A DNA stretch of 64,000 bases from Lachnospiraceae bacterium (GCA_910574865.1 CAJTDN010000008.1:62001-126000), one strand, 5' to 3'. Shown: positions 17,912 through 29,201, counted from the stretch's first letter. Notes: generated from the letters alone by a model not told the origin. Numbers and translations are program-made.

Positions 17912-18937
17912 CTATTCGTCATACAAATGACACACCACAAAATGTCCCGGTTCCACTTCCTTCTGCACCGGTGCCTCCGTCTTGCACCGCTCCATGCACT
18001 GCGCGCAGCGGGTGTGGAACTTGCATCCCTGCGGCGGGTTGGCCGGCGACGGGATGGACCCCTCCAGAACGATACGGTTCATCTTCGCCTTCGGATCCGG
18101 AATCGGAATCGCCGAGAACAGTGCCTTCGTGTACGGATGCAGCGGGTTTTTGAAAATGTCCACCGTCTCACCATACTCCACGAGGTTTCCCAGATACATG
18201 ACGCCGACCGTGTCCGAAATATGCTCCACCACCGACAAGTCATGGGAAATGAACAAATACGTCAGCTTATGTTCTTCCTGCAACTCATTCAGCAGGTTGA
18301 TGATCTGCGCCTGAATCGACACGTCCAGGGCCGACACCGGCTCGTCACAGACGATGAACTCCGGATTCAGGGCCAACGCCCTGGCGATGCAGATACGTTG
18401 CCGCTGCCCGCCGGAAAACTCATGCGGGTAGCGGTCCTTGTGGAACGGCTGCAGGCCGCAGTTGTCCATCACCTTGTCAATATAGTCGTCAAACTCCGCC
18501 TTTGGCACCAGGCCATGTTCGCGCACCGCCTCGCCGATAATCTCGCCCACGGGCAGACGCGGCGAAAGGCTGGAAAACGGATCCTGGAAAATAATCTGCA
18601 TCTTGGTACGAAGTGTGCGCATCTCCTTGTTCGTCAGCTCATAAACCTCCTTGCCGTTAAACAGCACGTCACCGCCGGTCTTCTCACCGGCCAACCGCAA
18701 AATCGTGCGCCCGGTCGTCGTCTTGCCGCAACCGGACTCCCCTACCAGGCCCATCGTGGTTCCCCGTTTCAAATTGAACGTGACGCCGTCCACCGCCTTT
18801 ACGTGGCCCACGACATGGGACACCATGCCGCCCTTGATGGGGAAATACTTCTTCAGGTTCCTGACCATCAAAATGTATTGCGGGTCATAAACCAAGGGTT
18901 CCTGCTGCTTTTGTGTAAGTTCTTTATTCTCAGCCAT
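17912..18937 (-). CDS. oppF: Oligopeptide ABC transporter ATP-binding protein OppF
   Basis: 341 residues. Walker [13 protein letters not shown], signature [15 protein letters not shown], Walker [13 protein letters not shown] and the H-loop FISHDLSVV are all present. The C-terminal oligopeptide-transporter extension has the cysteine cluster C(x)nC in [16 protein letters not shown]. The N-terminal [10 protein letters not shown] and [15 protein letters not shown] are typical of OppF rather than OppD. It energises peptide import together with OppD. Its ATG directly follows the oppD stop codon, so the two are translationally linked. Confidence 0.95.
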   Translation of the reverse strand: MAENKELTQKQQEPLVYDPQYILMVRNLKKYFPIKGGMVSHVVGHVKAVDGVTFNLKRGTTMGLVGESGCGKTTTGRTILRLAGEKTGGDVLFNGKEVYELTNKEMRTLRTKMQIIFQDPFSSLSPRLPVGEIIGEAVREHGLVPKAEFDDYIDKVMDNCGLQPFHKDRYPHEFSGGQRQRICIARALALNPEFIVCDEPVSALDVSIQAQIINLLNELQEEHKLTYLFISHDLSVVEHISDTVGVMYLGNLVEYGETVDIFKNPLHPYTKALFSAIPIPDPKAKMNRIVLEGSIPSPANPPQGCKFHTRCAQCMERCKTEAPVQKEVEPGHFVVCHLYDE

Positions 18938-20086
<1,149 letters not shown>

Positions 20087-20101
20087 AATCCTTATCCTCC
20101 C

Positions 20102-21670
20102 TTACCGCTTCATCTTCGGATCAAACGCGTCGCGCAGACCGTCGCCCACGAAGTTGAATCCCAAAACCGCAATCAAAAGACAAATACCGGCGGGAATCCA
20201 TACGAACCAATAATGCGTCATCACGTAGGCACTGTTGACGTCGTTGATGATGTTTCCCCATGAAGCGAAGGGGAACTTCACGCCCATGCCGAGGAACGAC
20301 AGCGTCGCCTCCATGATGATGGTGGAACCGAGGCTCATCGTGCAGGTGACAATCAACTGCGGGATGACGTTCGGAATCAGGTGCTTGAAAATCCTCCGGC
20401 TCACGCGGATGCCGCAGGCTTCCGTGGCCGCCATGAACTCCTGCTCGCGCAGGGACAAAATCTGTCCGCGCACCAGACGGGCAATCGCCGGCCAGCCAAG
20501 GAATCCCAAAATCAACATCAGGTAAAACATGCGAATCATCGGATCCACCTTGGCCGCGTCCATCGCCGCGCCAAGAATGATGATAAGCGGCAACGAAGGT
20601 ATACAGTAAAAAATATCCACGACACGCATAATCAACATGTCCACCCATTTTCCAAAATATCCGGCCAATCCGCCTAGAATCACGCCCAGCACCGTCTCAA
20701 TGATGACGACGATGAAGCCGATAATCAATGACACGCGGCCCCCATACATCAGGCGCGTCAGCATGTCCATGCCGTTCGAGTCCGTTCCCAGCCAGTGCTC
20801 CTTGCCCGGATTCGCGTAACTGTCATAGACATAGGTTTCCTTCCCTTGTTTCACCGACCAAGTCAGCGTCGTTGGATCATAAGAAATCTTGTAAGAATTT
20901 TCCACGCCGTCCTCACCGGTGAACGTAAACTCTTCCTCGTCGTTGTCAATCGCGATTTCCAATTCCTCCTTGAACACGCGACCGGGAACCACGTCGGCAC
21001 TGGCGGAAGACACGACGAAGCGGCTGATGTATCCAAGCACCGTCTCGCCATCCAGGATGTTGCCGTCCTCGTCCACCCCATATTCTTTCCCGTTTACCGC
21101 AAATGATTCTACCTCGTTCGTATACGCCTTCAATGCCTCGTATTTCACGTCAAAAGGAATCTCCGCCCCTTCCACGTTGACGATGTCCTTGGCGGCAATC
21201 GCCAGCATCGTGCCGTTTGCGGAAATCGAGTAATAATCCTCGCCCTCTTTCATGACGTCATAAGTCGTTCCCTTATGGTCAAAATTGTCCCGTTCCTCGT
21301 TGACGGCCAGTTGGAACTCCGCCTGCATGATCGTGTCAAACTTCTGCCCGTCCGCCACCGTATAGCGGAAATCGTTATTGCGCACGACACCGACGTACTC
21401 CTTCATCTGGTCCTCGTAACGGTAGAACTGCTCATCCTCCCGGTATGGGCTGATTACTCCGCCAATAAAAGAAAAGACGAACATCACGAGCAACATGATT
21501 AAGCCCAAAACCGCCAGGCGATTTCGAAAAAAACGCTGCAACACCATCGCGTTCGGGGAAAGCACCTTGACGCGACGGTCATCGTTCAAGGAAAACTCTT
21601 CTTCCTGCCCGCCCGCGGCCGCTATCTTTGATTCCTGCACGTCCTGCTCCAACGGCTTCAAATCCTTCAT
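20102..21670 (-). CDS. oppC: Oligopeptide ABC transporter permease OppC with enlarged extracytoplasmic loop
   Basis: 522 residues against about 300 for typical OppC. A cytoplasmic tail and the first membrane segment (RNRLAVLGLIMLLVMFVFSF) are followed by an extra ~190-residue hydrophilic domain. The conserved permease core then resumes (WLGTDSNGMDMLTRLMYGGRVSL) with five more membrane segments and the EAA loop (EFMAATEACGIRVSRRIFKHLIPN). The insertion must lie outside the membrane, where it could contact the binding protein or sense substrate. Start 21670 has AAGGAG nine bases upstream; an ATG at 21691 overlaps that site and is rejected. Confidence 0.93.
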   Translation of the reverse strand: MKDLKPLEQDVQESKIAAAGGQEEEFSLNDDRRVKVLSPNAMVLQRFFRNRLAVLGLIMLLVMFVFSFIGGVISPYREDEQFYRYEDQMKEYVGVVRNNDFRYTVADGQKFDTIMQAEFQLAVNEERDNFDHKGTTYDVMKEGEDYYSISANGTMLAIAAKDIVNVEGAEIPFDVKYEALKAYTNEVESFAVNGKEYGVDEDGNILDGETVLGYISRFVVSSASADVVPGRVFKEELEIAIDNDEEEFTFTGEDGVENSYKISYDPTTLTWSVKQGKETYVYDSYANPGKEHWLGTDSNGMDMLTRLMYGGRVSLIIGFIVVIIETVLGVILGGLAGYFGKWVDMLIMRVVDIFYCIPSLPLIIILGAAMDAAKVDPMIRMFYLMLILGFLGWPAIARLVRGQILSLREQEFMAATEACGIRVSRRIFKHLIPNVIPQLIVTCTMSLGSTIIMEATLSFLGMGVKFPFASWGNIINDVNSAYVMTHYWFVWIPAGICLLIAVLGFNFVGDGLRDAFDPKMKR

Positions 21671-21709
21671 GTTTGGATTCTCCTTTTGCATCAGACATCT
21701 CCCCCTTTC

Positions 21710-22699
21710 CTAATCCGCGATACGCACGCGCGGATCGACCACGGCGTACAGTATGTCCGAAATCAAGTTACCGGCGAGCGTCAAGACCGCCATGAACGAC
21801 ATGTAAAACATGGAGAACGGGATGTCCCCGATGCGCATGGCCTCGTACGACGTATAGCCGATGCCTGGTATCGAAAACAACGTCTCCGTAATCAGCGCGC
21901 CGGAAAACAACGTCGGCAGAGAACCACCGACAATCGTTACCAGTGGAATCAACGTGTTGCGAAACGCATGCTGATAAATGACCTTCTTCTCCGAAAGCCC
22001 CTTGGCCCTTGCCGTGCGGATATAATCGGCGTTTAACACTTCCAGCATGTTGGTCCGCGTATATCTCATCAGTGAGCCGACCGAGACGATGACCAAGGTC
22101 GTAATCGGCAGAACCAGGTGGTTGGCCATGTCGAGGAACCGCCCCATGGCGTCCAACTTGGCATAATCACGCCCCACCAGGCCATAGAGGTCGAACCATC
22201 CCAGTTTCACTGAAAATATCAATTTCAAAATCGTGGCAAAAAAGAACGTCGGCAGGGATATACCCACCAAGGCACCAGCGGTAACCGCGTAATCGGTGCG
22301 CGAATATTGTTTCGTGGCCGCAATCACCCCGAGCGGGATCGCGATAATCAATTCCAAGATAAATGCAATCGCCCCCATGACAAATGAGAGCCAGATTACT
22401 TCGTTAAATTTCTGCAGTACGGGCATCGTATATTTCCAACTGTCACCAAACTGCCCCCGCACCGCTCCGGACAACCAGGTCAGGTAACCTGGAAGTATCC
22501 CCTTGTCCAGCCCGTAAGACGCGTTCAACTGCTCCAGCCACTCCTCGTATGGCTTCGCGCCGGGTGCCTGGGCCAACTGGATGGCCGTATGCTCTACATA
22601 GGAGGATGGCAGGCAACGCAGAATCGTATAAATAATAAAAGAAACACAAAATAAAATCATGACTGACAAAAGCAGTCTTTTTACAATATATTTTCGCAT
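21710..22699 (-). CDS. oppB: Oligopeptide ABC transporter permease OppB
   Basis: 329 residues. Starts with MRKYIVKRLLLSVMILFCVSFIIY, the usual OppB opening, and has six predicted membrane segments. The extracytoplasmic loop has GAKPYEEWLEQLNASYGLDKG. The EAA loop (LNADYIRTARAKGLSEKKVIYQHAFRNTLIPLVT) is the contact point for the ATPases. Length is normal, unlike its partner OppC. GAGG lies 12 bases upstream of the ATG, slightly far. oppC follows after about 40 bp. Confidence 0.95.
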   Translation of the reverse strand: MRKYIVKRLLLSVMILFCVSFIIYTILRCLPSSYVEHTAIQLAQAPGAKPYEEWLEQLNASYGLDKGILPGYLTWLSGAVRGQFGDSWKYTMPVLQKFNEVIWLSFVMGAIAFILELIIAIPLGVIAATKQYSRTDYAVTAGALVGISLPTFFFATILKLIFSVKLGWFDLYGLVGRDYAKLDAMGRFLDMANHLVLPITTLVIVSVGSLMRYTRTNMLEVLNADYIRTARAKGLSEKKVIYQHAFRNTLIPLVTIVGGSLPTLFSGALITETLFSIPGIGYTSYEAMRIGDIPFSMFYMSFMAVLTLAGNLISDILYAVVDPRVRIAD

Positions 22700-22747
22700 G
22701 CAGACATCATTCCTCTCCGTGGTTTTTCGGACTTTCTTCCTTATTTA

Positions 22748-22799
22748 TGCTTTACATTTCTACGCTTTACATTTCTACACTTTACAACAGTAAAGCGAC
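22748..22799. repeat. Short tandem repeat between oppA and oppB
   Basis: CTTTACATTTCTAC-like units follow one another three times (the last is CTTTACAACAG). Together with the hairpin at 22895-22930 this fills most of the 309-bp oppA-oppB gap. Confidence 0.6.
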
Positions 22800-22894
22800 C
22801 GAAGTAAGACAATCAACGTAAAACACCATCAAGAACCAGACTTCCCATGATACCCGCGAATCAAAACGCACTTTCTGGTACCATGATATGAAAC

Positions 22895-22930
22895 AAGGAG
22901 GAACCGTTTCAAAGGGAGCGGTTCCTCCTT
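22895..22930 (-). terminator. Hairpin between oppA and oppB (partial terminator or mRNA stabiliser)
   Basis: AAGGAGGAACC pairs perfectly with GGTTCCTCCTT; on the minus strand it is followed by GTTTCATATC. Such a structure after a binding-protein gene commonly sets a higher level for oppA than for the membrane parts. Confidence 0.6.
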
Positions 22931-23008
22931 CAAGGCGCCCCGCCATGTAGTCCCGTAAGCCTTGCATGTCAGGAACGTCGTTTCAGACTGTTCTTTTTAC
23001 TCCCAATC

Positions 23009-25270
23009 TTATTTCGCTACAAGGTTCTCCGCCTCGTTCTTCCAACTCCAATACGGAGTCATGTCCGTCGGCAGGGAAGAAACGTCCACGCGCTCCGTGG
23101 AAACGATATATGCCTCAGAACGCTGGTATATCGGAATCTCCACGCCCCATTCCATGATGATTTCCATCGCCGCCTTGTAAAGGCCCTTGCGGTAGGACTG
23201 GTCGGTGGACTGGCGTGCCTTCATGATCAGGTCGTCCAAGTCTGCATCGTTAATCTGGTAGTAGTTCGTGGAACCCACGCTGTGGTACAACTGGTACATG
23301 TCCGGGTCGCTGCTGGCCTGCCATGCCGCACACCAAAGCTCGGCCTCGCCGGTCTGGTAAGACGCGAACAAGTCATCCTGGTTCGCCAGGTCGTTCACGG
23401 TCAAGGTAAAGCCAATCTCCGCGAACGCGTCCGCCGCGTTCTTCAAAATCAGGAACGTCGGATGATCGCCGTTTCCGCCGCCACCAATGTTCACGGTGTA
23501 CTCAAGCTTCGCGCCTTCCGGTGCCGCCGTCAATTTGCCGTCCGCAACGGTATAACCGGCCGCCTCGAAGAACTTCAAAGCCGCCGCCTTCGCCGCCGCG
23601 TACTTGTCCTCCGCCTTCATGTCGGACGTATAAATCGGGTTTCCGTCCACGTCCACGGAGTAAGCCACCATATAACCATCGTCCGTCACCTGCGGTGCCG
23701 CCCATGAAGTGTTGGAAATCGGATAGTTGATGACGGATGCCGTCTCCCCGTAATAGGAGTCGATACCCTCGTCACGGTAAGCCGCGATGACCGTCGCGAT
23801 TGCCTTGCGCAGGTTCTTGGAAGCCTCCGAATCCGGCACTCCGCCCACGTTCACGTTCTCGGACGCGATACCGACATATCCATATCCACGATAGTCAATC
23901 AATTTCGTCGTGATGACCTTGCCGTCAAAATCATCGGAACCGTTGATTTCCGCAATCTGCTTTGCAACTTCCGTCGAGTAGGAAGGAGCTGCGATATCCA
24001 AAACGTCTGTCTCAATACCATTAATCATGTCGGCTTCCGCCGTCTCCTTGAAGTTCAAGTACTTCGTCTTCGGCTCGCCCTTGAAGAACTCCGAATTCGC
24101 CTCCAGGTAAACGACCTTGTTCGAATACTCGTTAAACTTGTACGGGCCGGCCCCCAGAGGTTCCGTCGTGTGTTCACGCACGATGGACAAGTCGCCCTTC
24201 GGGAAACCGAACTTGTTGTTGTCATAATCATACTGTTCCTCGTCGCCATAGTAGTGAAGCGGCGCAATCGGAATACCAAACTGGTAAATCATCGTCGCGT
24301 CCAAAGAGTCCGCCACGACACGCATGCTATAGTCACCCGTACGCTGGATACCGGTAATGCTTTCCGCGGACTCGCCGGTCTTCACGCCAATGGCGTACTT
24401 GTCATAATCCTTCATATACGAGAACAAGCCGCTGCTGGCCGCCTCGGTGTCGGACATCGTGACGAGGTCGTTCTGATAGGACTCGCACATCTTCTGGAAC
24501 ATCTCTTCCGCGGACTCCGCCTCAAATCCCCATGCGGCGGACGCGCCCTTGACATCGCCTTCTTCCGCGTATCCCGCACTGATACAATAATCAATGATAC
24601 TCTGGGCAAACGCTGGGCCGGCCACGGTGTCGATGTCCTCCCAGAACGCCTTCTGGGTCTCCTCGTCCCAATTCGTGAAGTCCGTATTGTCACGTCCTGC
24701 CGCCACGAGCAATTTGTACAACGTATCCATACCGCTTCTGTACGCCTCAAGTCCCTGGATTGGGGTGGAATACATCGTGGTGGAACCGTCGTACGTCGGA
24801 TCCAGGAACACGTACAACGAGAAAATGAAGTCGTCTATGTCAATCGGGGTGCCATCCGAAAACTTCAAATCCTCACGCAGCTTGAAGTCATAGTACACCG
24901 TGCCGTCCTCGTTTTCTGTCACGGTGATGTCGGCAGGTCCCGTGTAAGTATATTCCTTGCCATTGTACTCGCGGGTCTCGCCCTCGATGCCGTTCAAGAC
25001 CGGGTTGGACACGCGGTCCACGTACAGCATGTACAGCGAAATCAGGTCCACTACATCCATGTCATCCGCGCTCTGCGCGAAGAACGGGGAAAACTTGCCC
25101 TCCAGGCCGTCCCCGCAGGAAGCCACGATCGTGTCGGCCGCGCCCCCGGATTCCTTCCCGTCGTCAGACCCCTTTTTGTCGTCGTCGCCTTTGCCGCCGC
25201 ATGCCGCCAGCATGCCGCAGCACATTGCCAGCGATATCGCTATTGCCAGCAATCGTTTGAATTTCTTCAT
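23009..25270 (-). CDS. oppA: Oligopeptide-binding lipoprotein OppA (SBP family 5)
   Basis: 753 residues, longer than the usual 530-600. A lipoprotein signal ([20 protein letters not shown], then LAAC with C24 as the lipidated residue) is followed by an acidic linker ([15 protein letters not shown]). The SBP_bac_5 fold is seen in [43 protein letters not shown] and [15 protein letters not shown]. An additional segment (about 150-270) between the first two lobes accounts for the extra length. It captures peptides outside the cell for OppBCDF. It is first in the operon, behind a 300-nt leader. Confidence 0.95.
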   Translation of the reverse strand: MKKFKRLLAIAISLAMCCGMLAACGGKGDDDKKGSDDGKESGGAADTIVASCGDGLEGKFSPFFAQSADDMDVVDLISLYMLYVDRVSNPVLNGIEGETREYNGKEYTYTGPADITVTENEDGTVYYDFKLREDLKFSDGTPIDIDDFIFSLYVFLDPTYDGSTTMYSTPIQGLEAYRSGMDTLYKLLVAAGRDNTDFTNWDEETQKAFWEDIDTVAGPAFAQSIIDYCISAGYAEEGDVKGASAAWGFEAESAEEMFQKMCESYQNDLVTMSDTEAASSGLFSYMKDYDKYAIGVKTGESAESITGIQRTGDYSMRVVADSLDATMIYQFGIPIAPLHYYGDEEQYDYDNNKFGFPKGDLSIVREHTTEPLGAGPYKFNEYSNKVVYLEANSEFFKGEPKTKYLNFKETAEADMINGIETDVLDIAAPSYSTEVAKQIAEINGSDDFDGKVITTKLIDYRGYGYVGIASENVNVGGVPDSEASKNLRKAIATVIAAYRDEGIDSYYGETASVINYPISNTSWAAPQVTDDGYMVAYSVDVDGNPIYTSDMKAEDKYAAAKAAALKFFEAAGYTVADGKLTAAPEGAKLEYTVNIGGGGNGDHPTFLILKNAADAFAEIGFTLTVNDLANQDDLFASYQTGEAELWCAAWQASSDPDMYQLYHSVGSTNYYQINDADLDDLIMKARQSTDQSYRKGLYKAAMEIIMEWGVEIPIYQRSEAYIVSTERVDVSSLPTDMTPYWSWKNEAENLVAK

Positions 25271-25577
25271 CTTGAATTTTCCTCCTTTTCCTTGAGCCTT
25301 GTTTCATTGATAAGCGTATAAGACACGCCCGTCCTGCTTGTCCTTGCCGCAATCCGCGGCCTTGTCCGCACCCGCATGCCGCGATTTGGCCACGCCCGCA
25401 TCCGCAAGCCGCGATTATCCGCGTCCACGGTACACATGCAACCAGAAGTTTTATATATGCAGTATACATACTGCATATATCGAAAGGGGATATCCCCTTT
25501 CGCGCGCCATCATTTTTGCTTACGCCGTGCCACTTCTTCTTATTTTTGCACGGTCTAAATGACTCAATACAAAGTTT
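25271..25577 (-). promoter_or_regulatory. Long oppA leader with palindromes and GC-rich direct repeat
   Basis: In the transcribed order it contains GAAAGGGGATATCCCCTTTC (palindrome, about 25481-25502), ATATGCAGTAT/ATACTGCATAT (about 25457-25478), and then a GC-rich direct repeat built on AATCGCGGC(T/A)TGCGG(A/G)TGCGG (25360-25420). AAAAGGAGG precedes the start codon. No known riboswitch is recognised and no convincing leader peptide was found. Confidence 0.6.
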
Positions 25578-25606
25578 ATTTTACAATTCTTTTACTATTT
25601 TGTCAA
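25578..25606 (-). promoter_or_regulatory. Promoter of the opp operon
   Basis: On the minus strand a perfect TTGACA (25606-25601), a 17-bp spacer and TAAAAT (25583-25578). Transcription would start near 25571, giving a leader of about 300 nt. Confidence 0.8.
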
Positions 25607-25676
25607 TTTCTATCCGAACAATTCCACCAAATAATGAATATTTTGTGCATTATTCATATAAAAATACGGACTTTCC

Positions 25677-26267
25677 TCAAGATTTCTCCCATTTCATCCC
25701 CACTGCCAGCTTGCGCGTCCACAAGGCCAGAATCAACGCTGCCGTTTCCAGCACGAGAAAGCCAAAAACCGCCAAAATCCTTCCACCGGCACCGTTTTGA
25801 AAAAGATAAATCCCCTCTCCCATGACGACCGCGCCGGAACAGATGGCACAAGCAAGGGCGCGCCCCGGGATTTGTGCCACACTTGCATCGTACACGTGGG
25901 CTTTCATGGGGTTCCCGCCTTTCGCGAGCCGTCCCATGCCCCAACACACGCTAACACACGCGACCAGGTTCGCGGCGTAGGGAAGCAGGACGTAGGCGGA
26001 CGAGTCCGGCCCCGGCGCGGTACTGCACCCCGCCGCCAGCAAGGTACAAAGCAACGCGCCGCAAAGAATCCAGAGCCGCGTGAGTTCCTTTTTAAGGCCG
26101 TTCCCTTTCGGGATGCCGACTTTTAAACCGCCATTTCCCGGACTGTTGCTTGCCAGGATACTGCCTACATAAACATAGAGGTCCCCTTCATAGGCATAAC
26201 TCCCGTCCTCTTTCTTCTTGTAAGAATCCAGGTATGCCCTGCGTCCCTTGCGCTTTTTTTCCGCCAT
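25677..26267 (-). CDS. Conserved membrane protein of unknown function
   Basis: 196 residues. A basic N-terminus (AEKKRKGRRAYLDSYKKKEDG) is followed by a short soluble part (YAYEGDLYVYVGSILAS) and four predicted membrane helices (about 67-88, 95-115, 137-157, 163-183). No family is recognised. The ATG at 26267 comes two bases after the stop of the M3 peptidase gene (TAAGGATGG), so it is probably translated by coupling from that transcript. An in-frame TTG at 26276 would overlap the peptidase and is less likely. Confidence 0.75.
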   Translation of the reverse strand: MAEKKRKGRRAYLDSYKKKEDGSYAYEGDLYVYVGSILASNSPGNGGLKVGIPKGNGLKKELTRLWILCGALLCTLLAAGCSTAPGPDSSAYVLLPYAANLVACVSVCWGMGRLAKGGNPMKAHVYDASVAQIPGRALACAICSGAVVMGEGIYLFQNGAGGRILAVFGFLVLETAALILALWTRKLAVGMKWEKS

Positions 26268-26269
26268 CC

Positions 26270-27973
26270 TTAGCAAATCCCTTTCAGGTCAAATTCCGAA
26301 AGCCACTCATTGGCCGCCTCGCACACGCCGCGCAGGCATTCCTCGTCAAACGGCGTCTTAAGCCCGGCATTTTTCAAAAGGTCGGTGAACACCCTGCTGC
26401 CTCCCTGCTTCGTATAGGCCATGTAGTGCTCCCACGCATCCTTCACGTCCTTCTGGATCATCGCCCAGAACTGCAGCGACACCGTCTGCGCCAGGCAATA
26501 ATCGATATAATAGAACGGGAAGGAATAAATGTGGTGCTGCCGCTGCCATCCCTCGCCCTCGCTATAGAAGGGGATGTCGCCGTCGAGCTTCATCCACGGC
26601 ATGTAAACGCCGAGCAGTTCCTTCCAGACGTCATGGCGCTCCCTCGGGGTCATGTCCGGCTTCTCAAACACGACGTGCTGGAAGTGGTCCACCATCGTCC
26701 CGTAGGGAATGAACGTCAGCGCGCCTGACAAGTGGCTATAATAAAACTTGCGGGTATCCTCCCCGAAAAACCCTTCCGACCACGGCCACGCAAAAAATTC
26801 CATGGACATGGAGTGCACCTCGCACGCCTCCATTCCCGGCCAGCAATAGCTCATCGGCACCCGGTCGCGGTTGAGCCACCCGGCAAAAGCGTGTCCCGCC
26901 TCGTGGGTGATGACCTCCACGTCATGCTGCGTCCCGTTGAAATTGGCAAAAATAAACGGCACCTCATATTCCGAAAGGCTCGTGCAGAACCCGCCGCCCG
27001 CCTTTCCTTCCGTGGACAAAACATCCATCAGCTCGTTATCCAGCATCGTGCGGAAGAACTCGCTCGTCTCCGGCGAAAGCTCGTCATAAAATTTCTTGCC
27101 GTGGGCCAGGATGTCGTCCGGCGTGCCAGACGGCTTCGGATTTCCCGAACGGAACGCCAGCGCGTTGTCGGCGAAGCTCATCGGGTACTCCTTCCCCAGC
27201 CTCTTCGCCTGCTCCCGGTAAATCTGGTCGGCCACCGGCACCAAATACTTCACGACGGCCTTACGGAACTTCTCCACGTCGTCCTTCGTGTAGCAGTTGC
27301 GCCCCATCCGGTAATATCCGAGGGTCGTATACCCGTCATATCCCAGCTTTCTGCCCATCGAGTCACGCAAATGTACCAGCTGGTCATACAAGTCGTCCAG
27401 TTCCTTCTGGTTGTCCTTGTACCACTGCCCTTCCGCCTTCCACGCCGCCAGCCGCCGCGCGTCGTCGGCGTCATTTTTGAGCGGGGTAATCTGGGAAATC
27501 GTGTACGTCCTGCCCTCGAACGGAATCTGTGCCGAGGCGAGCAGCTTCTCATAAGCCGTCACCAGCTCGTTTTCCTTCTGCAGTTCCGGTATGATTTCCG
27601 GAGAAAAGGTCTTAAGCTCCATCTCCGCGTTAATGAACATCAAGTCACCATACTCGGCCGAGAAATCCGCCCGGAACTTCCCTTCCAGCATGGCCTTCGT
27701 CCACGCCTGAATGGACTCGGAAAGCAACGGCCTGGCCTGGTCCCAGAACTTCATCTCAGCGTCGTAAAATTCGTCCCTCGTGTCAATGGAATGGCGCACA
27801 TGCGCCAGCGTGCCCATCGTGTCGACGTGCTTCTCCAACGTTTCCCGCTCCAAGAAAACTTCCTTCGCTTCCCCATAGCTTTCAGCGGCCCTAAGCCTTT
27901 CCGTCAACGCGCCAATCTGCGCTTTCAACTCGTCCACGTCGGGACGTTCATAATTCATTTCTGAAAATTTCAT
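26270..27973 (-). CDS. M3 family oligoendopeptidase (PepF type)
   Basis: 567 residues. The zinc site HEAGH lies at H357-E358-x-x-H361 in VEVITHEAGHAFAGWLNRD, with the downstream acidic ligand in ACEVHSMSMEFFAWP. The helical N-terminal half (YERPDVDELKAQIGALTERL) is typical. It cleaves imported peptides in the cytoplasm and is a natural partner of the oligopeptide importer encoded just downstream. ATG 27973 is chosen because AGGAG lies 9 bases upstream; the ATG at 27982 directly abuts it. Confidence 0.93.
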   Translation of the reverse strand: MKFSEMNYERPDVDELKAQIGALTERLRAAESYGEAKEVFLERETLEKHVDTMGTLAHVRHSIDTRDEFYDAEMKFWDQARPLLSESIQAWTKAMLEGKFRADFSAEYGDLMFINAEMELKTFSPEIIPELQKENELVTAYEKLLASAQIPFEGRTYTISQITPLKNDADDARRLAAWKAEGQWYKDNQKELDDLYDQLVHLRDSMGRKLGYDGYTTLGYYRMGRNCYTKDDVEKFRKAVVKYLVPVADQIYREQAKRLGKEYPMSFADNALAFRSGNPKPSGTPDDILAHGKKFYDELSPETSEFFRTMLDNELMDVLSTEGKAGGGFCTSLSEYEVPFIFANFNGTQHDVEVITHEAGHAFAGWLNRDRVPMSYCWPGMEACEVHSMSMEFFAWPWSEGFFGEDTRKFYYSHLSGALTFIPYGTMVDHFQHVVFEKPDMTPRERHDVWKELLGVYMPWMKLDGDIPFYSEGEGWQRQHHIYSFPFYYIDYCLAQTVSLQFWAMIQKDVKDAWEHYMAYTKQGGSRVFTDLLKNAGLKTPFDEECLRGVCEAANEWLSEFDLKGIC

Positions 27974-28113
27974 CTCTTTCATTCTCCTTTTCCAAGTTTT
28001 TTCATTTGGCCGTTACCATTCACGACCCGCGATGGCAACGGATTCTGTTTTTCATCTTAGCACATTCCATGCGGACAGTAAAGCCCGTAAAAATAAAAGA
28101 GGGGAAAAGCGGA

Positions 28114-28271
28114 GGATGCCCGTTACAATTCACGGGGCTGTGCGCCCCGCCGCACAGCCACCGTCCGATAAAGTGATGGTGCCAGTGGGCATCCAGCCCA
28201 TTGCCGGAGGCAATTTTAGATGGCTGGATGCCGTTACAATCCACGGCCGGTTAGGCCGTGAATTGTAACGG
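28114..28271. repeat. Cluster of GTTACAATTCACGG palindromes
   Basis: Two direct copies of GGATGCC(C)GTTACAAT(T/C)CACGG start at 28114 and 28226. The first heads a branched palindrome ending at 28194 (GGATGCCC ... GGGCATCC) with the inner hairpin GGCTGTGCG / CGCACAGCC. The second forms a hairpin CCGTTACAATCCACGGCC / GGCCGTGAATTGTAACGG (28231-28271). It fills the 350-bp gap between the PHP and peptidase genes; a degenerate copy of the motif is at 28013-28026. Confidence 0.75.
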
Positions 28272-28321
28272 ATGCCCGTCATGTTTCCGAACGGTCCTCA
28301 CGGCAAATGCGCAGGCTTGAC

Positions 28322-29041
28322 TTAACGATAACGGTTCAGGTATGGCTTCAAACGCTCCAGGTCCGTGGTGACCACGAGTTCCTCCGGGAAACCGCAATAC
28401 TCCAGAATTTCCTGCACGTAACAAAAATTCCCCGCGTCCGCGTCCACGTGCGCGTCGCTCCCGGTCGTTACCGGCACCTCGTACTGGCGGCACAAGTCGA
28501 GCATCGCCAACACGTTCTCCCGCGCCCCCACCCGGAAGCTCTGCGGGCGCAGGGAAGAATTGTTCAGCTCCAGCAACGTGCGGGTTTCCTTCGCGGCCTT
28601 CACCAGACGTTCATAGTCCATCGGGAACCTCCCGTCGTCCGGGTGCCCGATGATGTTCACGTACGGAAGCCTCATTACCGCCAAATACGCGTCCATCACC
28701 TCGTCCACCGTGTGCCCCTCGCCAAAACATGGCATGTGCATGCTCGCCACCACGATGTCCAAGTCCTTTAAAACATCCCCGGACAAGTCCAGCCCGCCCT
28801 GCGGGTTCACGATGTTGGCCTCGGTGCCGAACAACATCTCCACGCCGTACATTTCGCGCGGAAGCACGTCCAAATTCATAAAATAGTACAATCCGCAACT
28901 GCCCGGCATGTCCGGCGCGTGCTCGGTAATCGCAAGCGCCCTCATGCCCCTCTCCTTCGCCGCCAACGCCATCTCGCGAATCGTGCTGTAGGCGTGCCCG
29001 CTGGCCAACGTGTGGCTGTGCGTGTCTGCAATCAGTTTCAT
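28322..29041 (-). CDS. PHP-domain phosphoesterase (YcdX type)
   Basis: 239 residues covering one PHP domain. Metal-binding motifs are in order: DTHSHT (7-12), ITEHAPD (about 39-45), the GTEAN glutamate (about 72), SMHMP (about 100), IGHPDDG (about 131) and SDAH (about 190). This set matches YcdX-like phosphatases rather than DNA polymerase proofreading PHP domains or histidinol phosphatase. The physiological substrate is unknown. It has its own unit, separated from the peptidase gene by palindromic elements. Confidence 0.9.
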   Translation of the reverse strand: MKLIADTHSHTLASGHAYSTIREMALAAKERGMRALAITEHAPDMPGSCGLYYFMNLDVLPREMYGVEMLFGTEANIVNPQGGLDLSGDVLKDLDIVVASMHMPCFGEGHTVDEVMDAYLAVMRLPYVNIIGHPDDGRFPMDYERLVKAAKETRTLLELNNSSLRPQSFRVGARENVLAMLDLCRQYEVPVTTGSDAHVDADAGNFCYVQEILEYCGFPEELVVTTDLERLKPYLNRYR

Positions 29042-29201
29042 GGTTCAAATTCCTTCCTTCTTGATAAATATTTTACCCTCCTATTTTACTACATTTTTTT
29101 CCATTTAGAAACATTTTCAAAAAAAATTACGACTTTGCGATTGAACTTTCGATTCGCTGCAAACACTAATCCCGAATTTCAGACAACTGGAGGTATTTAC
29201 A

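Noticed and set aside
25164-25476. Leader peptide ORFs in the opp leader
   Set aside because: Cys/Gly/Arg-rich translation of GC repeats, no good ribosome site, overlapping the oppA start in another frame.
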